64,000 nucleotides of DNA, taken from assembly GCA_044508835.1 (NCBI GenBank), contig JBIQHD010000012.1, positions 1 through 64,000 on the forward strand, in the 5' to 3' direction. A program made the translations under genes and the position numbers. Below are positions 54,021-63,103 of this stretch, one piece after another. The notes below the pieces were generated by a model. It did not search any database. It was not told the origin of the DNA and was given only the letters and a program-made list of their open reading frames with translations. Positions within the stretch are counted from its first letter, which is position 1. The number at the start of each line of letters is the position of its first letter. The stretch comes from JAKFDI01 sp044508835 (GTDB taxonomy: Bacteria; Pseudomonadota; Gammaproteobacteria; Burkholderiales; Burkholderiaceae_C).

Positions 54021-55231
54021 GCGGGCAGGCCCAGCGTCCGGTAGGCGCCGCAGTAGCGCGCCACCGACGCCGTCCAGTTGCGCTCGCCTTCGACGAACCG
54101 CCGCCCCGCCTGCCGCATCTGCGGCCACAGGTCCTTCTTGGCGAGCACCTGGAGCAGCGTGTCCTTGAGGGAGTCCGCATCGCCGGCGCGGAACAGCAGG
54201 CCGGTCTCGCCGTGGCGGATCAGCTCCTTGTGGCCGCCCACGTCCGAGGCGACGAGCAGCCGCCCCTGCGCCATCGCCTCCAGCGGCTTGAGCGGGGTGA
54301 CGAGCTCGGTCAGCCGCATCGAGTGCCGCGGGTAGGCCAGCACGTCGACCAGGTCGTAGTAGCGCTGCACGTCGGCATGCGGCACGCGGCCGGTGAACAC
54401 CACCTTGTCCTCGATGCCGAGGCGCTGGGCCTGCGCCTTCAGCGCGTCTTCCTGGGGCCCGCCGCCGACGAGCAGCACGCGCACGTCGGGCAGCACGGCC
54501 AGCATGGCGGGCAGGGCCTCGAGCAGCAGGTCGAGCCCCTCGTACGCGTAGAACGAGCCGATGAAGCCGACGACGGCGCAGTTGGCAAGGCCGAGCTGCC
54601 GCTGCAGCTGCACGTCGGGCCTGCCGCCCAGCTCGAAGCTGCCGATGTCGACGGCATTGGGGATGACCGTTACCTTGTCCTGCGGCACGCCGCGCGCGAG
54701 GATGTCGCCGCGCAGCCCCTCGCAGATGGTGAACACGTGGTCGGCGCGGCGCAGCGCATGCGTCTCCAGGCGCCGGGTGAGCCGGTAGCGCAGGCTGCCT
54801 TCGCGCGTGGTGCCGTGGTCCACCGCCGCGTCCTCCCAGAACGCGCGCACCTCGTAGGCCACCGGGATGCCGAGGCGCTTGCCCACGCGCAGCGCCGGGA
54901 TCGCGTTGAGCACCGGCGAGTGGGCATGCAGCAGCTGCGGCCTGACCTGCCGCGCCACCTGCTCGAGCCGCTGTTCCAGCCGGCGCATCAGCGCCACCTC
55001 GGCCAGGCCCGGCATGCGCCTGCCGTTCTCGGCCTCGGGCGGCGTGCGGAAGAAGTGCCAGCCGTCGACACGCTCCTCGTCGGCGTCGCCGGCGGTGTGC
55101 TTGGGGCTCGTGAGGTGGGAGGTCTCCCAGCCGAGCCGGCGCTGCTCGCGCAGGATGGAGAGCGTGCGGAAGGTGTACCCGCTGTGCAGCGGGATGGAGT
55201 GGTCCAGCACGTGAAGGATGCGAAGACTCAT
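54017..55231 (-). CDS. Glycosyltransferase, exosortase A system-associated (TIGR04063-like)
   Basis: A 404-residue GT4 enzyme starting MSLRILHVLDHSIPLHSGYTF, the recognisable N-terminus of the PEP-CTERM/exosortase A-associated group. It also has HLTSPKHTAGDADEERVDGW, VPYEVRAFWEDAAVDHGTTREG-like acceptor region and the donor motif PLKPLEAMAQGRLLVASDVGGHKELI. It assembles the repeat unit in the cytoplasm. Its start codon shares one base with the amidotransferase stop, and its stop overlaps the next glycosyltransferase, so translation is coupled. Confidence 0.9.
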   Translation of the reverse strand: MSLRILHVLDHSIPLHSGYTFRTLSILREQRRLGWETSHLTSPKHTAGDADEERVDGWHFFRTPPEAENGRRMPGLAEVALMRRLEQRLEQVARQVRPQLLHAHSPVLNAIPALRVGKRLGIPVAYEVRAFWEDAAVDHGTTREGSLRYRLTRRLETHALRRADHVFTICEGLRGDILARGVPQDKVTVIPNAVDIGSFELGGRPDVQLQRQLGLANCAVVGFIGSFYAYEGLDLLLEALPAMLAVLPDVRVLLVGGGPQEDALKAQAQRLGIEDKVVFTGRVPHADVQRYYDLVDVLAYPRHSMRLTELVTPLKPLEAMAQGRLLVASDVGGHKELIRHGETGLLFRAGDADSLKDTLLQVLAKKDLWPQMRQAGRRFVEGERNWTASVARYCGAYRTLGLPA

Positions 55232-57174
55232 CACGCGACGGCGGCTTCGCGCTCGACAGGGGCGTTCGGCGCGGACGGCGCCTCGTCGACGACCTTGCGC
55301 AGGAAGGCCTCGAACATCAGCAGCGTCCACAGCGGCGCGCTGTAGTCGCGGCTGCCGTTCTGGTGGGCCTCGACCAGGTGTTCGAGGTAGCCGCGGTTGA
55401 ACCAGCCGGTCTCGGCCAGGCGGGCGCCCAGCACCGCGTCGCGCACGCGCTGCTTCAGCGGGCCGCGGAACCAGCGCGCCAGCGGCACGGCGAAGCCCCG
55501 CTTCGGCCGGTAGAGCACGTCGTGCGGCAGGCGCGGCTCCATCGCCTTCTTGAGCAGGAACTTGCCTTCCTGCCCGCGCACCTTGAGCGACGAGGGCAGC
55601 GTCGCCAGCCATTCGACGAGCTCGTGGTCCATCAGCGGCTCGCGCACCTCCAGCGAATGCGCCATGCTGGCGCGGTCGACCTTGGTGTTGATGTCGCCGA
55701 CGAGGTAGGTCTTGATGTCCAGGTACTGGATGAGCGCGAGCGGGTCGTCGGTGCCGGCCCGAGCGGCGTGGCGCTCGAACACCTCGGCGGCGTCGTAGCC
55801 GGCCGCCTCGTTGCGGAACCGCGCGCTGAACAGCTGCGCGCGCATCGGCGCGCGGAAGATCGACATCGAATGCGCGTACGCCTCGACCGAGGTGCGCGAG
55901 AGCCCCTCGAAGGTGGTCTTGGCGCGGAACACCTGCGGCGCCCAGTCGGCCTTGGGGTACACCCGCCCGAGCAGGCCGAACAGCGGCGCGCGCACCGAAT
56001 GCGGCAGCGCCGAGCGCATGCGCTCTTCCATCAGGTGCAGGCGGTAGCGGCGGTAGCCGCCGAAACTCTCGTCGCCGCCGTCGCCCGACAGCGCCACCGT
56101 CACGTGCTTGCGCGCGAGCTGGCACACGCGGTAGGTGGGGATGGCGGAGCTGTCGGCGTAGGGCTCGTCGTAGAGCAGCGCCAGCGTGTCGATGAGGTCG
56201 AAGTCGTCGCTCTTGACGGTCTCGACGCGGTGCTTCGTGCGGTAGCGCTCGGCCACCTTCTGCGCGAAGGCGGACTCGTCGAAGGCCGGGTCGTCGAAGG
56301 CCATGGCGCAGGTGTTCACCGGCGTGTCGGACAGGCCCGCCATCTCGGCCACCACGGCGCTCGAATCGACGCCGCCCGACAGGAAGGCGCCGAGCGGCAC
56401 CTCGGCGATCATGCGCAGCCGCACCGATTCGCGCAGGCGCTCGTGCAGCTCGGCGCAGGCGTCGTCGGCCGCGATGCGGTTGTCGAGGGTGAAGCGCACG
56501 TCCCAGTACGCGCGCGGCTCGGGCAGCAGCTCGCCGCGGCGCAGGGCGAGCGTGTGCGCCGGCGGCAGCTTGCGCGCCTGGCGGAAGATGGTGCGCGGCT
56601 CGGCGGCGTAGCCGAAGGCGAAGTACTCCTCCACGGCCAGCGGGTCGATGTCGCGCTGCATGCCGCCGTGGGCCAGCAGCGACTTCAGCTCGGAGCCGAA
56701 GATGAGCGTGCCGTCGTCCAGCAGCGCGTAGTGCAGCGGCTTCACGCCCAGGCGGTCGCGCGCGAGGAACAGCGTCTGGCGGTTGCGGTCCCACAGCGCG
56801 AAGGCGAACATGCCGCGGAAGCGCTCGACGCAGGCCTCGCCCCAGGACTCCCAGGCGTGCACGATCACCTCGGTGTCGCTGCGCGTGCGGAACACGTGGC
56901 CGAGCGCCTGCAGCTCGGGGATGAGGCTCTGGTAGTTGTAGATCTCGCCGTTGAAGACCACGACGACCGAGCCGTCCTCGTTGAACAGCGGCTGCTGGCC
57001 GGTGGACACGTCGATGATCGACAGGCGCCGGTGGCCGAACCCGACGCCGGGCTCCACGTGCACGCTGCCCTCGTCGGGCCCGCGGTGGAACTGCGACTGG
57101 TTCATGCGCTGCAGCACCGCGCGGTCGATGTCGCGCCCCGCTCGGGTGTCGAAGATGCCGGTGATGCCGCACAT
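55231..57174 (-). CDS. asnB: Asparagine synthase-type amidotransferase, exosortase A system-associated
   Basis: A 647-residue class-II glutamine amidotransferase/asparagine synthase. The catalytic Cys2 is in MCGITGIFDTRAG, the glutaminase domain includes GFGHRRLSIIDVS and FNGEIYNY, and the synthetase domain has FLSGGVDSSAVVAEM and LSGDGGDESFGGYRRYR. It matches the XrtA amidotransferase 1 group (TIGR03108 type). It likely converts a uronic acid carboxylate on the glycan to an amide, rather than making free asparagine. It lies between two glycosyltransferases in the XrtA operon. Confidence 0.93.
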   Translation of the reverse strand: MCGITGIFDTRAGRDIDRAVLQRMNQSQFHRGPDEGSVHVEPGVGFGHRRLSIIDVSTGQQPLFNEDGSVVVVFNGEIYNYQSLIPELQALGHVFRTRSDTEVIVHAWESWGEACVERFRGMFAFALWDRNRQTLFLARDRLGVKPLHYALLDDGTLIFGSELKSLLAHGGMQRDIDPLAVEEYFAFGYAAEPRTIFRQARKLPPAHTLALRRGELLPEPRAYWDVRFTLDNRIAADDACAELHERLRESVRLRMIAEVPLGAFLSGGVDSSAVVAEMAGLSDTPVNTCAMAFDDPAFDESAFAQKVAERYRTKHRVETVKSDDFDLIDTLALLYDEPYADSSAIPTYRVCQLARKHVTVALSGDGGDESFGGYRRYRLHLMEERMRSALPHSVRAPLFGLLGRVYPKADWAPQVFRAKTTFEGLSRTSVEAYAHSMSIFRAPMRAQLFSARFRNEAAGYDAAEVFERHAARAGTDDPLALIQYLDIKTYLVGDINTKVDRASMAHSLEVREPLMDHELVEWLATLPSSLKVRGQEGKFLLKKAMEPRLPHDVLYRPKRGFAVPLARWFRGPLKQRVRDAVLGARLAETGWFNRGYLEHLVEAHQNGSRDYSAPLWTLLMFEAFLRKVVDEAPSAPNAPVEREAAVA

Positions 57175-57179
57175 GATGC

Positions 57180-58361
57180 TCAGGCTTCCTGTTGTTGTGA
57201 CCGCGAGGCGCAGCGCCCCGTCCGCGCGAGCTGCCGGTCGTAGACGCGCTGGTAGCCCGACACCATGGCCTGCAGGCTGAAGTGCCGCTCGGCGTCCTCG
57301 CGCGCCGCCCGGCCCATGGCGGCGGCCGACGCGGGGTCGCCGGCCAGCGCCAGCAGCGCCTCGGCCATGGCCGAGGCATCCGCGGCCGGCACGATGCGGC
57401 CGGTGGCGCCGTCGCGCACCAGATCGGCGTTGCCGCCGACGTCGGTGGCCACGACCGGCAGGCCGCTCGCCATCGCCTCGAGGATGGTATTGGAGATGCC
57501 CTCGGCCAGCGACGGCAGCGCGAAGCAGTCGAGCCCGCGCATGACATCTGCCACATCCCGGCGCTCGCCGGGCAGCCAGGCGAGATCGGCCATGCCGGCC
57601 TCGGCGAGGATGGCTTCGCACTGCGCCTTGAGCGGCCCGTCGCCGACCAGCGCGAGGCGCAGGCGCGGGCGCAGTTCCGGGCGCAGCTGCAGGGCGCGCA
57701 CGAAGGCGCGCGCGAGCATCGTCTGGTCCTTGACCTGCTGCATGCGGCCGACGGTGCCGACGAGCCAGTGCTCGCCGGCCCCGAACGGGCAGCCCGCGAT
57801 GGCGGCGCGCGGCCGCGCCGGAAAGAAGCGCTGGGTGTCGACGCCGTTGCACAGCCGGGTCACGTCGCCCGCGGGCACGTCCACCTTGTCGATCAGGTAG
57901 CGCTCGAGGTCGCGCGAGAGCGCGATGAAGTGGCCGACGAACGGCCGGTACAGGCGCCGCGCCCACTGGTACTTGCGGCTGCTGCCGTCCAGGTCGGACA
58001 CGTCGCGCCCGTGCTCGCCGTGGATGCGCACCGGCACGCCGGCCAGCCATGCGGGAACCGCCGCTTCCAGCGCCGCCAGGTTGCGCGTGTGCACGATGGC
58101 GGGGCGCAGGCGCTTCATCAGGCGGTACAGCCGCGGGTACAGCCACACGCCGTGGCCGGGCGGCTTGTTCAGGGCGATGAACTCGACGTCGTCGCGCACG
58201 ACGCGGCGGCGGAAGTCGGTGACCTCGGTGAGCGAGACGACCGCATGCCGGTAGGCGTCGGCCGGCATGTGGTTGATCAGGTTGACGACGCCGTTCTCGA
58301 GCCCGCCGACGTCGAAACGGTAGACGAGGTGCAGCACCAGCGGTCGCGGATCACTCGCCAT
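57180..58361 (-). CDS. Glycosyltransferase, PEP-CTERM/XrtA system (TIGR03088-like)
   Basis: A 393-residue GT4 enzyme with an N-terminal VLHLVYRFDVGGLENGVVNLIN typical of the TIGR03088 group. It also has EFIALNKPPGHGVWLYPRL, VPVRIHGEHGRDVSDLDG, GTVGRMQQVKDQTMLARAF and the donor motif SLAEGISNTILEAMASGLPVVATDVGGN. It acts in the cytoplasm on the lipid-linked glycan. Start 58361 overlaps the end of XrtA by 11 bases, and five bases separate it from the amidotransferase. Confidence 0.92.
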   Translation of the reverse strand: MASDPRPLVLHLVYRFDVGGLENGVVNLINHMPADAYRHAVVSLTEVTDFRRRVVRDDVEFIALNKPPGHGVWLYPRLYRLMKRLRPAIVHTRNLAALEAAVPAWLAGVPVRIHGEHGRDVSDLDGSSRKYQWARRLYRPFVGHFIALSRDLERYLIDKVDVPAGDVTRLCNGVDTQRFFPARPRAAIAGCPFGAGEHWLVGTVGRMQQVKDQTMLARAFVRALQLRPELRPRLRLALVGDGPLKAQCEAILAEAGMADLAWLPGERRDVADVMRGLDCFALPSLAEGISNTILEAMASGLPVVATDVGGNADLVRDGATGRIVPAADASAMAEALLALAGDPASAAAMGRAAREDAERHFSLQAMVSGYQRVYDRQLARTGRCASRSQQQEA

Positions 58362-59919
58362 CGCGGGTGCGGCGAAGTTGCGCCTCGATGGCGCCCAGGT
58401 GCGCCTGCAGGAAGGCGTCGAGCACGGCCTCCTGCTCGCCGGCCCGGGCCTCGTGCGCATGGACGACGATGGCCGCGGCGTCGTCGCCGCGCCCCATCAG
58501 GCGGTACAGCGCGCCCCACAGGCGGGCCGAGGCGTCGCCCTGCGTCAGCCGGCCGTTGACCCAGTAGAGCTGCCGCACCGCCAGCCGGCTGCCGTCGGGC
58601 GCGCCGCCGAGCGAGGCCGGCCGCAGCCGGGCGGTGCGCAGGGTCACCGCGCCGCCGGGCAGTTCCAGCGTGCGCAGGCCCGTCGCGGCCACGGCCCATT
58701 TCAGGTCGTTGCTGCGCACGAGCATGTTCTGCGAGCTGACGAGCTTGCGTTCGTAGTCCTGCCGGCGGTAGTAGGCCACGTACAGCCCGACCTCGCCCTC
58801 GGCCGAGGCGTAGCGCGCCTGCAGCTCGCCGGCGGGCTCGACGAAGGCGGGCTTCCAGTCGTCCCCCTCGCCCGCCGCCATCCGCCAGCCCGGCGCCGGC
58901 GCGACCGGCGCCAGATGCGGCGTGCCGGTGGCCACCGCCGCGTCGGCCAGCCGCGCGACATAGTGCGGCAGCACGAACAGCAGCACCGCGGCCGCGGCCA
59001 CCGCCCACAGCCCGCCCGTGGCCGCCGGCGCCGCGCCGGAGGCCGCGGGCAGCGGCGCCTCGGCCTCGTCGGCCGGCGCCTCGGCCCAGCGGCTGCCGAT
59101 GGCGAACATCAGCAGGATCACCACGCCGAAGAACACCCAGCCGTAGATCAGGTGGTCCACGCCCACGGCGAGCTTGTTGCCCGACAGGTGGCCGAGCATC
59201 ACGATCATGTAGGCGCGCAGCCAGTTGGCGACGATGGGCACCAGCAGCGCCACGCCGACGAACACCAGCCGGCGCTTGGTGGAGCGGTAGTTGAGGTAGG
59301 CGTACAGCGTGCCGACCATCAGCGAGGCGATGAGGTAGCGCACGCCGCTGCAGGCCTCGACCACCGACCACGCGCCCGAGGGAATGATCAGGTTCAGGCC
59401 CTCGCGGTAGACCGGGATGCCGCTCAGGCGCAGCGCGGCCACGGTGAAGTCGGCCGTCCAGGTCATGAGCGTGGGCATGAGGAACTCGCCCACCGGCACG
59501 GCGAAGAACAGGAAGCCGAGCGCGAACCACATCGGCCGGCTCGCGCGCACGCCCACGATCGCCAGCACGCACAGCACGATGAGCGCCACGAGCGCGAGCT
59601 GGGTGAGCGCGTTCACCGTCGCCATGTCGCCGAGCAGCCAGCCGGCGCCCGTCAGCGCCACGGGCAGCAGCAGCCAGGGCGACGGGCGCGGCGTCAGCGC
59701 CGCCAGCTCGCGGCGGCGCTGCCAGATCAGCCACAGCACGATGGGCGGCACCAGGAAGGCGTGTGTGAAGGTCTCCGAGCGCGCCCAGATCGAGACCATC
59801 GCCGCGGCGGTGTCGCGGTAGAGCAGCAGCACGGCCGCCAGCGCCAGGCCGAGCGCCAGCAGGGTGCCGCGCCAGGCGGGGCGGATGCCGGCGCGCGCGC
59901 CGCCGATGACAGCGCTCAT
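58351..59919 (-). CDS. xrtA: Exosortase A fused to EpsI domain
   Basis: A 522-residue membrane cysteine protease/transpeptidase. Residues 1-300 form the XrtA core with about eight helices. The catalytic Cys190 is in VVEACSGVRYL, Arg235 in ANWLRAYMIVMLGHLSG and His256 in VGVDHLIYGWVFF. Residues about 310-522 form a periplasmic EpsI domain (GWRMAAGEGDDWKPAF, LYVAYYRRQDYERKLVSSQNML), fused here to the enzyme as in many betaproteobacteria. It would cut PEP-CTERM tails such as that at 24137. ATGA-type overlaps place it between two XrtA-type glycosyltransferases. Confidence 0.96.
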   Translation of the reverse strand: MSAVIGGARAGIRPAWRGTLLALGLALAAVLLLYRDTAAAMVSIWARSETFTHAFLVPPIVLWLIWQRRRELAALTPRPSPWLLLPVALTGAGWLLGDMATVNALTQLALVALIVLCVLAIVGVRASRPMWFALGFLFFAVPVGEFLMPTLMTWTADFTVAALRLSGIPVYREGLNLIIPSGAWSVVEACSGVRYLIASLMVGTLYAYLNYRSTKRRLVFVGVALLVPIVANWLRAYMIVMLGHLSGNKLAVGVDHLIYGWVFFGVVILLMFAIGSRWAEAPADEAEAPLPAASGAAPAATGGLWAVAAAAVLLFVLPHYVARLADAAVATGTPHLAPVAPAPGWRMAAGEGDDWKPAFVEPAGELQARYASAEGEVGLYVAYYRRQDYERKLVSSQNMLVRSNDLKWAVAATGLRTLELPGGAVTLRTARLRPASLGGAPDGSRLAVRQLYWVNGRLTQGDASARLWGALYRLMGRGDDAAAIVVHAHEARAGEQEAVLDAFLQAHLGAIEAQLRRTRDGE

Positions 59920-61127
59920 GCCGGTGCCCTTTCGAGATCGAGGTGGCGGTCGATGCCGGCCAGGTGCGCCCCCCAGCTGTACTGGCGCAGCACCCGCTCG
60001 CGGCCGGCCGCGCCGATGGCGGCGGCGCGCCCGGCCGACCGCAGCAGCGTGCCGATGCACTCGACGAAACCCTCGGCGCTGTCGGCCGCCAGCAGGTCGG
60101 AGCCTTCGAGCACGTCGATCGGCCCCACGCACTGGCGCGACGCGACCACCGGCCGCCCCATCGCCATCGCCTCGAGCACCTTGTTCTGGATACCGCGCGC
60201 CAGGCGCAGCGGCGCCACCACCACGGCGGCATGCTGCAGGTAGGGGCGCACGTCGGGCACGGTGCCGGTGACGTTCACCGCGTCGCCCGCCAGCGCGAGC
60301 ACGGTCGGCGTGGGGCTGCGGCCGACGATGTGGAAGCGCAGCGCCGGCCACTGCCGGCGCAGGGCCGGCAGCATCTCGCCCGCGAACCAGCTCACCGCGT
60401 CGACGTTGGGCCAGTAGTCCATGGCGCCGGTGAAGACGACCGGGATCTCGCCGGGCGCGAACGGCGAGGCGCGTCCGGCGTCGGGCGCGAAGAACTCGCT
60501 GTCCACGCCGTTGCTCATCGACTCGACCGACGCCGCGGCTTCCGGGGCGAGGCGGCGGAACAGCGCGGTCTCGTTCTCGGTGACGAAGAAGGAGCGATGC
60601 GACTGCGCGGCCACGGCGCGCTCGTAGGCCAGCAGCCGCTCGCCCTCGCGCCGGTACAGCCACGACAGCGGCCAGCGGTGCGCGCCGGCGTACTGCGTCC
60701 ACTTGGCGGAATCGACGTCGACGAAATCGACCAGCGTGCGCACGCCGCCGGGCAGCGCCTCGACGTACTGCGCCATCGACGAGGAGAACACGACCGCCGT
60801 CCCGATGCGGTGCTGCGCCACGGTGCGCTGCACCCAGTCGGCCAGGCCCGCGTCTCGGTAGTAGTCGAGCGTCAGCGCGCGCCGGCGCAGCAGGCCGCCG
60901 AGGCTGCGCACCTTGGCGAGCCGCGGATGCAGCCGCGCGGCATGGACGCCGGCGCACATCGCGCGCACGGTGTCGACGTGCCGCGCGTCGTCGGGATCGT
61001 CGACGAAGGTACCGAGGTACACGCGGTGCCGCGCGGCCAGGTGCTTGAGCAGGTGGAAGGAGCGCACCTTGTCGCCCTTGTTGGGCGGGTACGGCAGCCG
61101 GTGCACCAGGTAGAGCAGGTTCGCCAT
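59916..61127 (-). CDS. Glycosyltransferase, PEP-CTERM/XrtA system (TIGR03087-like)
   Basis: A 403-residue GT4-type enzyme with NLLYLVHRLPYPPNKGDKVRSFH, the near-invariant start of the TIGR03087 group. FVDVDSAKWTQYA, YERAVAAQSHRSFFVTENE, IPVVFTGAMDYWPNVDAV and the donor region APLRLARGIQNKVLEAMAMGRPVVAS also fit. It sits directly upstream of XrtA, overlapping its start, as in most XrtA loci. The sugar transferred is unknown. Confidence 0.94.
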   Translation of the reverse strand: MANLLYLVHRLPYPPNKGDKVRSFHLLKHLAARHRVYLGTFVDDPDDARHVDTVRAMCAGVHAARLHPRLAKVRSLGGLLRRRALTLDYYRDAGLADWVQRTVAQHRIGTAVVFSSSMAQYVEALPGGVRTLVDFVDVDSAKWTQYAGAHRWPLSWLYRREGERLLAYERAVAAQSHRSFFVTENETALFRRLAPEAAASVESMSNGVDSEFFAPDAGRASPFAPGEIPVVFTGAMDYWPNVDAVSWFAGEMLPALRRQWPALRFHIVGRSPTPTVLALAGDAVNVTGTVPDVRPYLQHAAVVVAPLRLARGIQNKVLEAMAMGRPVVASRQCVGPIDVLEGSDLLAADSAEGFVECIGTLLRSAGRAAAIGAAGRERVLRQYSWGAHLAGIDRHLDLERAPA

Positions 61128-61130
61128 GGC

Positions 61131-62168
61131 TCAGCCGAGGTTGCGCACCACATGCGGCCCGAGCCAGTTGGCCAGGCCGATGGGCATGCGCCGCCAGGTC
61201 TCGATCAGCAGCCGGTACTTGGCGTTGGCCGGGTTGTTCTGCGGGATGGCGTCGCGCTTGTAGAGGCAATACTCGTAGTGCAGCGGCTGCGGCTCGAAGC
61301 CCCAGTTCTTCTTGAACGAATAGGAACCCGTGCCCTGCTTGCTGCGGCCGTAGTCGAAGGTCTTCAGGCCGCGCGCGCAGGAGCGGCGCATCAGCTCCCA
61401 GTACTTGAAGTCGTTGGCGGCGAGCTCGCGAGCGGACTCGTCGTCGCCGGCGTAGTACGGCAGCACCTCGTCGCGGAAGTAGAAGCTCAGCACGCTCGAC
61501 AGCGCCCGGCCGTCGGGCGCCTGCACGGTGAGCACGTCCACGTCGCCGGCGAAGGTCTCGAGCAGCGCCTCGAAGTAGCGGCGCGGCAGGGCCGGCGTGC
61601 CGTGGCGGTGCACGTTGTCGGCGTACAGCGGGAAGAAGCGCTCGACGCCGGCATCGACGTCGCTGCGCAGGCCGTTCTTGATGCCCTTGCGCACCATCGC
61701 CCGCTGCTTGCGCGGGATGGCGAGCATGTTGGCCTCCTCCTCCGCCAGGATGGGCTTGCGGAAGGTGACGTAGAGGTCCTGCTTCGGCCAGTCGGGGTGG
61801 CGCGGCTGCAGGTTGCGCAGTTCGAGGTGCTCGACGCCCAGCTCGCCGGCCAGGCGCTGCGCCTCGCGCTCCAGCGCGTCGGCCGCCGCCGGGCCGCTCG
61901 CGGCCACGCCGCCATACACTGCGAACGGCAGGCTGACGAGCGAATGCCCGAAGAGCATGCTCTTCACCCGCGCGAGCGGCAGCACGCCGACGATGCGGCC
62001 CGCCTCCTCGGCGTACAGGAAGAACGGCTGGTGGCGGAAGACGTCGCGCAGGATGGACTGCCAGCCGGCGCGGTGGAAGAACGTCGCCTCGGGACAGGCG
62101 AGCACGAACTCGTCCCAGCGCGCCGCGGCAGCGGCGTCGTGGGGCTGCAGTCGGTGAACGGCAGGCAT
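61131..62168 (-). CDS. FemAB-family XrtA/PEP-CTERM system-associated protein
   Basis: A 345-residue GNAT-fold protein of the FemAB group linked to XrtA loci (TIGR03019 type). Characteristic parts are CPEATFFHRAGWQSILRDVF, FGHSLVSLPFAVYGG, RGLKTFDYGRSKQGTGSYSFKKNWGFEPQPLHYEY and NPANAKYRLLIETWRRMPI. FemAB proteins transfer aminoacyl groups, so it may add an amino acid to the glycan or to a PEP-CTERM protein (inference). It is three bases from the glycosyltransferase and four from the deacetylase, in the same transcript. Confidence 0.93.
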   Translation of the reverse strand: MPAVHRLQPHDAAAAARWDEFVLACPEATFFHRAGWQSILRDVFRHQPFFLYAEEAGRIVGVLPLARVKSMLFGHSLVSLPFAVYGGVAASGPAAADALEREAQRLAGELGVEHLELRNLQPRHPDWPKQDLYVTFRKPILAEEEANMLAIPRKQRAMVRKGIKNGLRSDVDAGVERFFPLYADNVHRHGTPALPRRYFEALLETFAGDVDVLTVQAPDGRALSSVLSFYFRDEVLPYYAGDDESARELAANDFKYWELMRRSCARGLKTFDYGRSKQGTGSYSFKKNWGFEPQPLHYEYCLYKRDAIPQNNPANAKYRLLIETWRRMPIGLANWLGPHVVRNLG

Positions 62169-62172
62169 CGGA

Positions 62173-63042
62173 TCAGTGGGCGGCCGGCGTGCCGAGAAAG
62201 ATCTCGTCCATGCGGCCCCAGCGGAAGTCGCCCAGCAGGCGGTCGAGCCGCGCTTCCATGCGCGGGATGTTCACGTAGTGCCGGAAGCGCGTCTTGGCGT
62301 CGATGCCGGCCACGCGCGGCTGGCCGGCGTCGATCTCCCAGGGATGGAAGTAGAAGATCGCCGACTGGCGGTCGCCCGCATTCACGCGGCGCAGCATCCA
62401 GCGCGACAGCGCGTACGGCAGCAGGCGGAAGTAGCCGCCGCCGCTGGACGGCAGGTTGCGCCCGCGCAGGCGCAGGGTGGTCACCGGCACCTCCAGCAGC
62501 CCGCTCGCGACCCGGTGCGCGAAGCGCGGCGCGTCGGGCATGCCGTAGTGGTCGTGGCGGATGGGGTAGATGCTGGAGCTGTAGCGGTAGCCGGCGCGGG
62601 CCAGGCTGTCGAACGCCCACAGGTTGCCCTCGCCGATGGAAAAACTCGGCGCGCGGTAGCCCTGCACCGCCACGCCGGCGATGTCTTCGAGCACCTTCTT
62701 GGCCGACTGCACGTCGTCGTCGAACGCGTCGCGGCTCAGGTCGCTCGCGCGCTGGTGGCCGTAGCCGTGGCTCGCCAGCTCGTGCCCGCCGTCGACGATG
62801 CGCCGCACGAGCTGCGGATAGCGCTCGGCCACCCAGCCGAGGGTGAAGAACGTGGCCCGGGTGTCGTGGCGCTCGAGCATCGCGAGGATGCGCTCGACGT
62901 TGCGCTCGACGCGGCATTCCCGCGCGTCCCATTCGCTGCGGCGGATGTAGGGAGCGAACGCCGAGACCTGGAAGTAGTCCTCGACGTCGATGGTCATGGC
63001 GTTGACCACGGCACCGCCTGCCGGAATCGGCCGTGCGCTCAC
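62173..63042 (-). CDS. XrtA system polysaccharide deacetylase
   Basis: A 289-residue NodB-homology enzyme of the XrtA type (TIGR03006 type). Motif 1 is AMTIDVEDYFQVSAF (first Asp), motif 2 GGHELASHGYGHQRA (metal His), and motif 3 GYRAPSFSIGEGNLWAFD. The C-terminal FYFHPWEIDAGQPR carries the later catalytic His. It removes acetyl groups from the exopolysaccharide. The GTG at 63042 is used; the ATG at 62997 (MTIDVEDYF) is a possible shorter start. It stands between the ATPase and the FemAB-like gene in the XrtA operon. Confidence 0.93.
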   Translation of the reverse strand: MSARPIPAGGAVVNAMTIDVEDYFQVSAFAPYIRRSEWDARECRVERNVERILAMLERHDTRATFFTLGWVAERYPQLVRRIVDGGHELASHGYGHQRASDLSRDAFDDDVQSAKKVLEDIAGVAVQGYRAPSFSIGEGNLWAFDSLARAGYRYSSSIYPIRHDHYGMPDAPRFAHRVASGLLEVPVTTLRLRGRNLPSSGGGYFRLLPYALSRWMLRRVNAGDRQSAIFYFHPWEIDAGQPRVAGIDAKTRFRHYVNIPRMEARLDRLLGDFRWGRMDEIFLGTPAAH

Positions 63043-63103
63043 GGGGTCACCTCCGTGCTTCGCACTGCGGTGCGAGCCCCCTTCGGAGCGGCCGTGCGGG
63101 GAC

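Noticed and set aside
59943..62846. A 967-codon plus-strand frame across the XrtA operon
   Set aside because: It crosses three well-supported minus-strand genes and has only Arg/Ala/Gly-rich sequence.
24137..63042. Additional PEP-CTERM tails on other secreted proteins of the locus
   Set aside because: The beta-helix, TPR, kelch and RIFT-like proteins end without a PEP motif, hydrophobic helix and basic cluster; only the protein at 24137-24952 has them.
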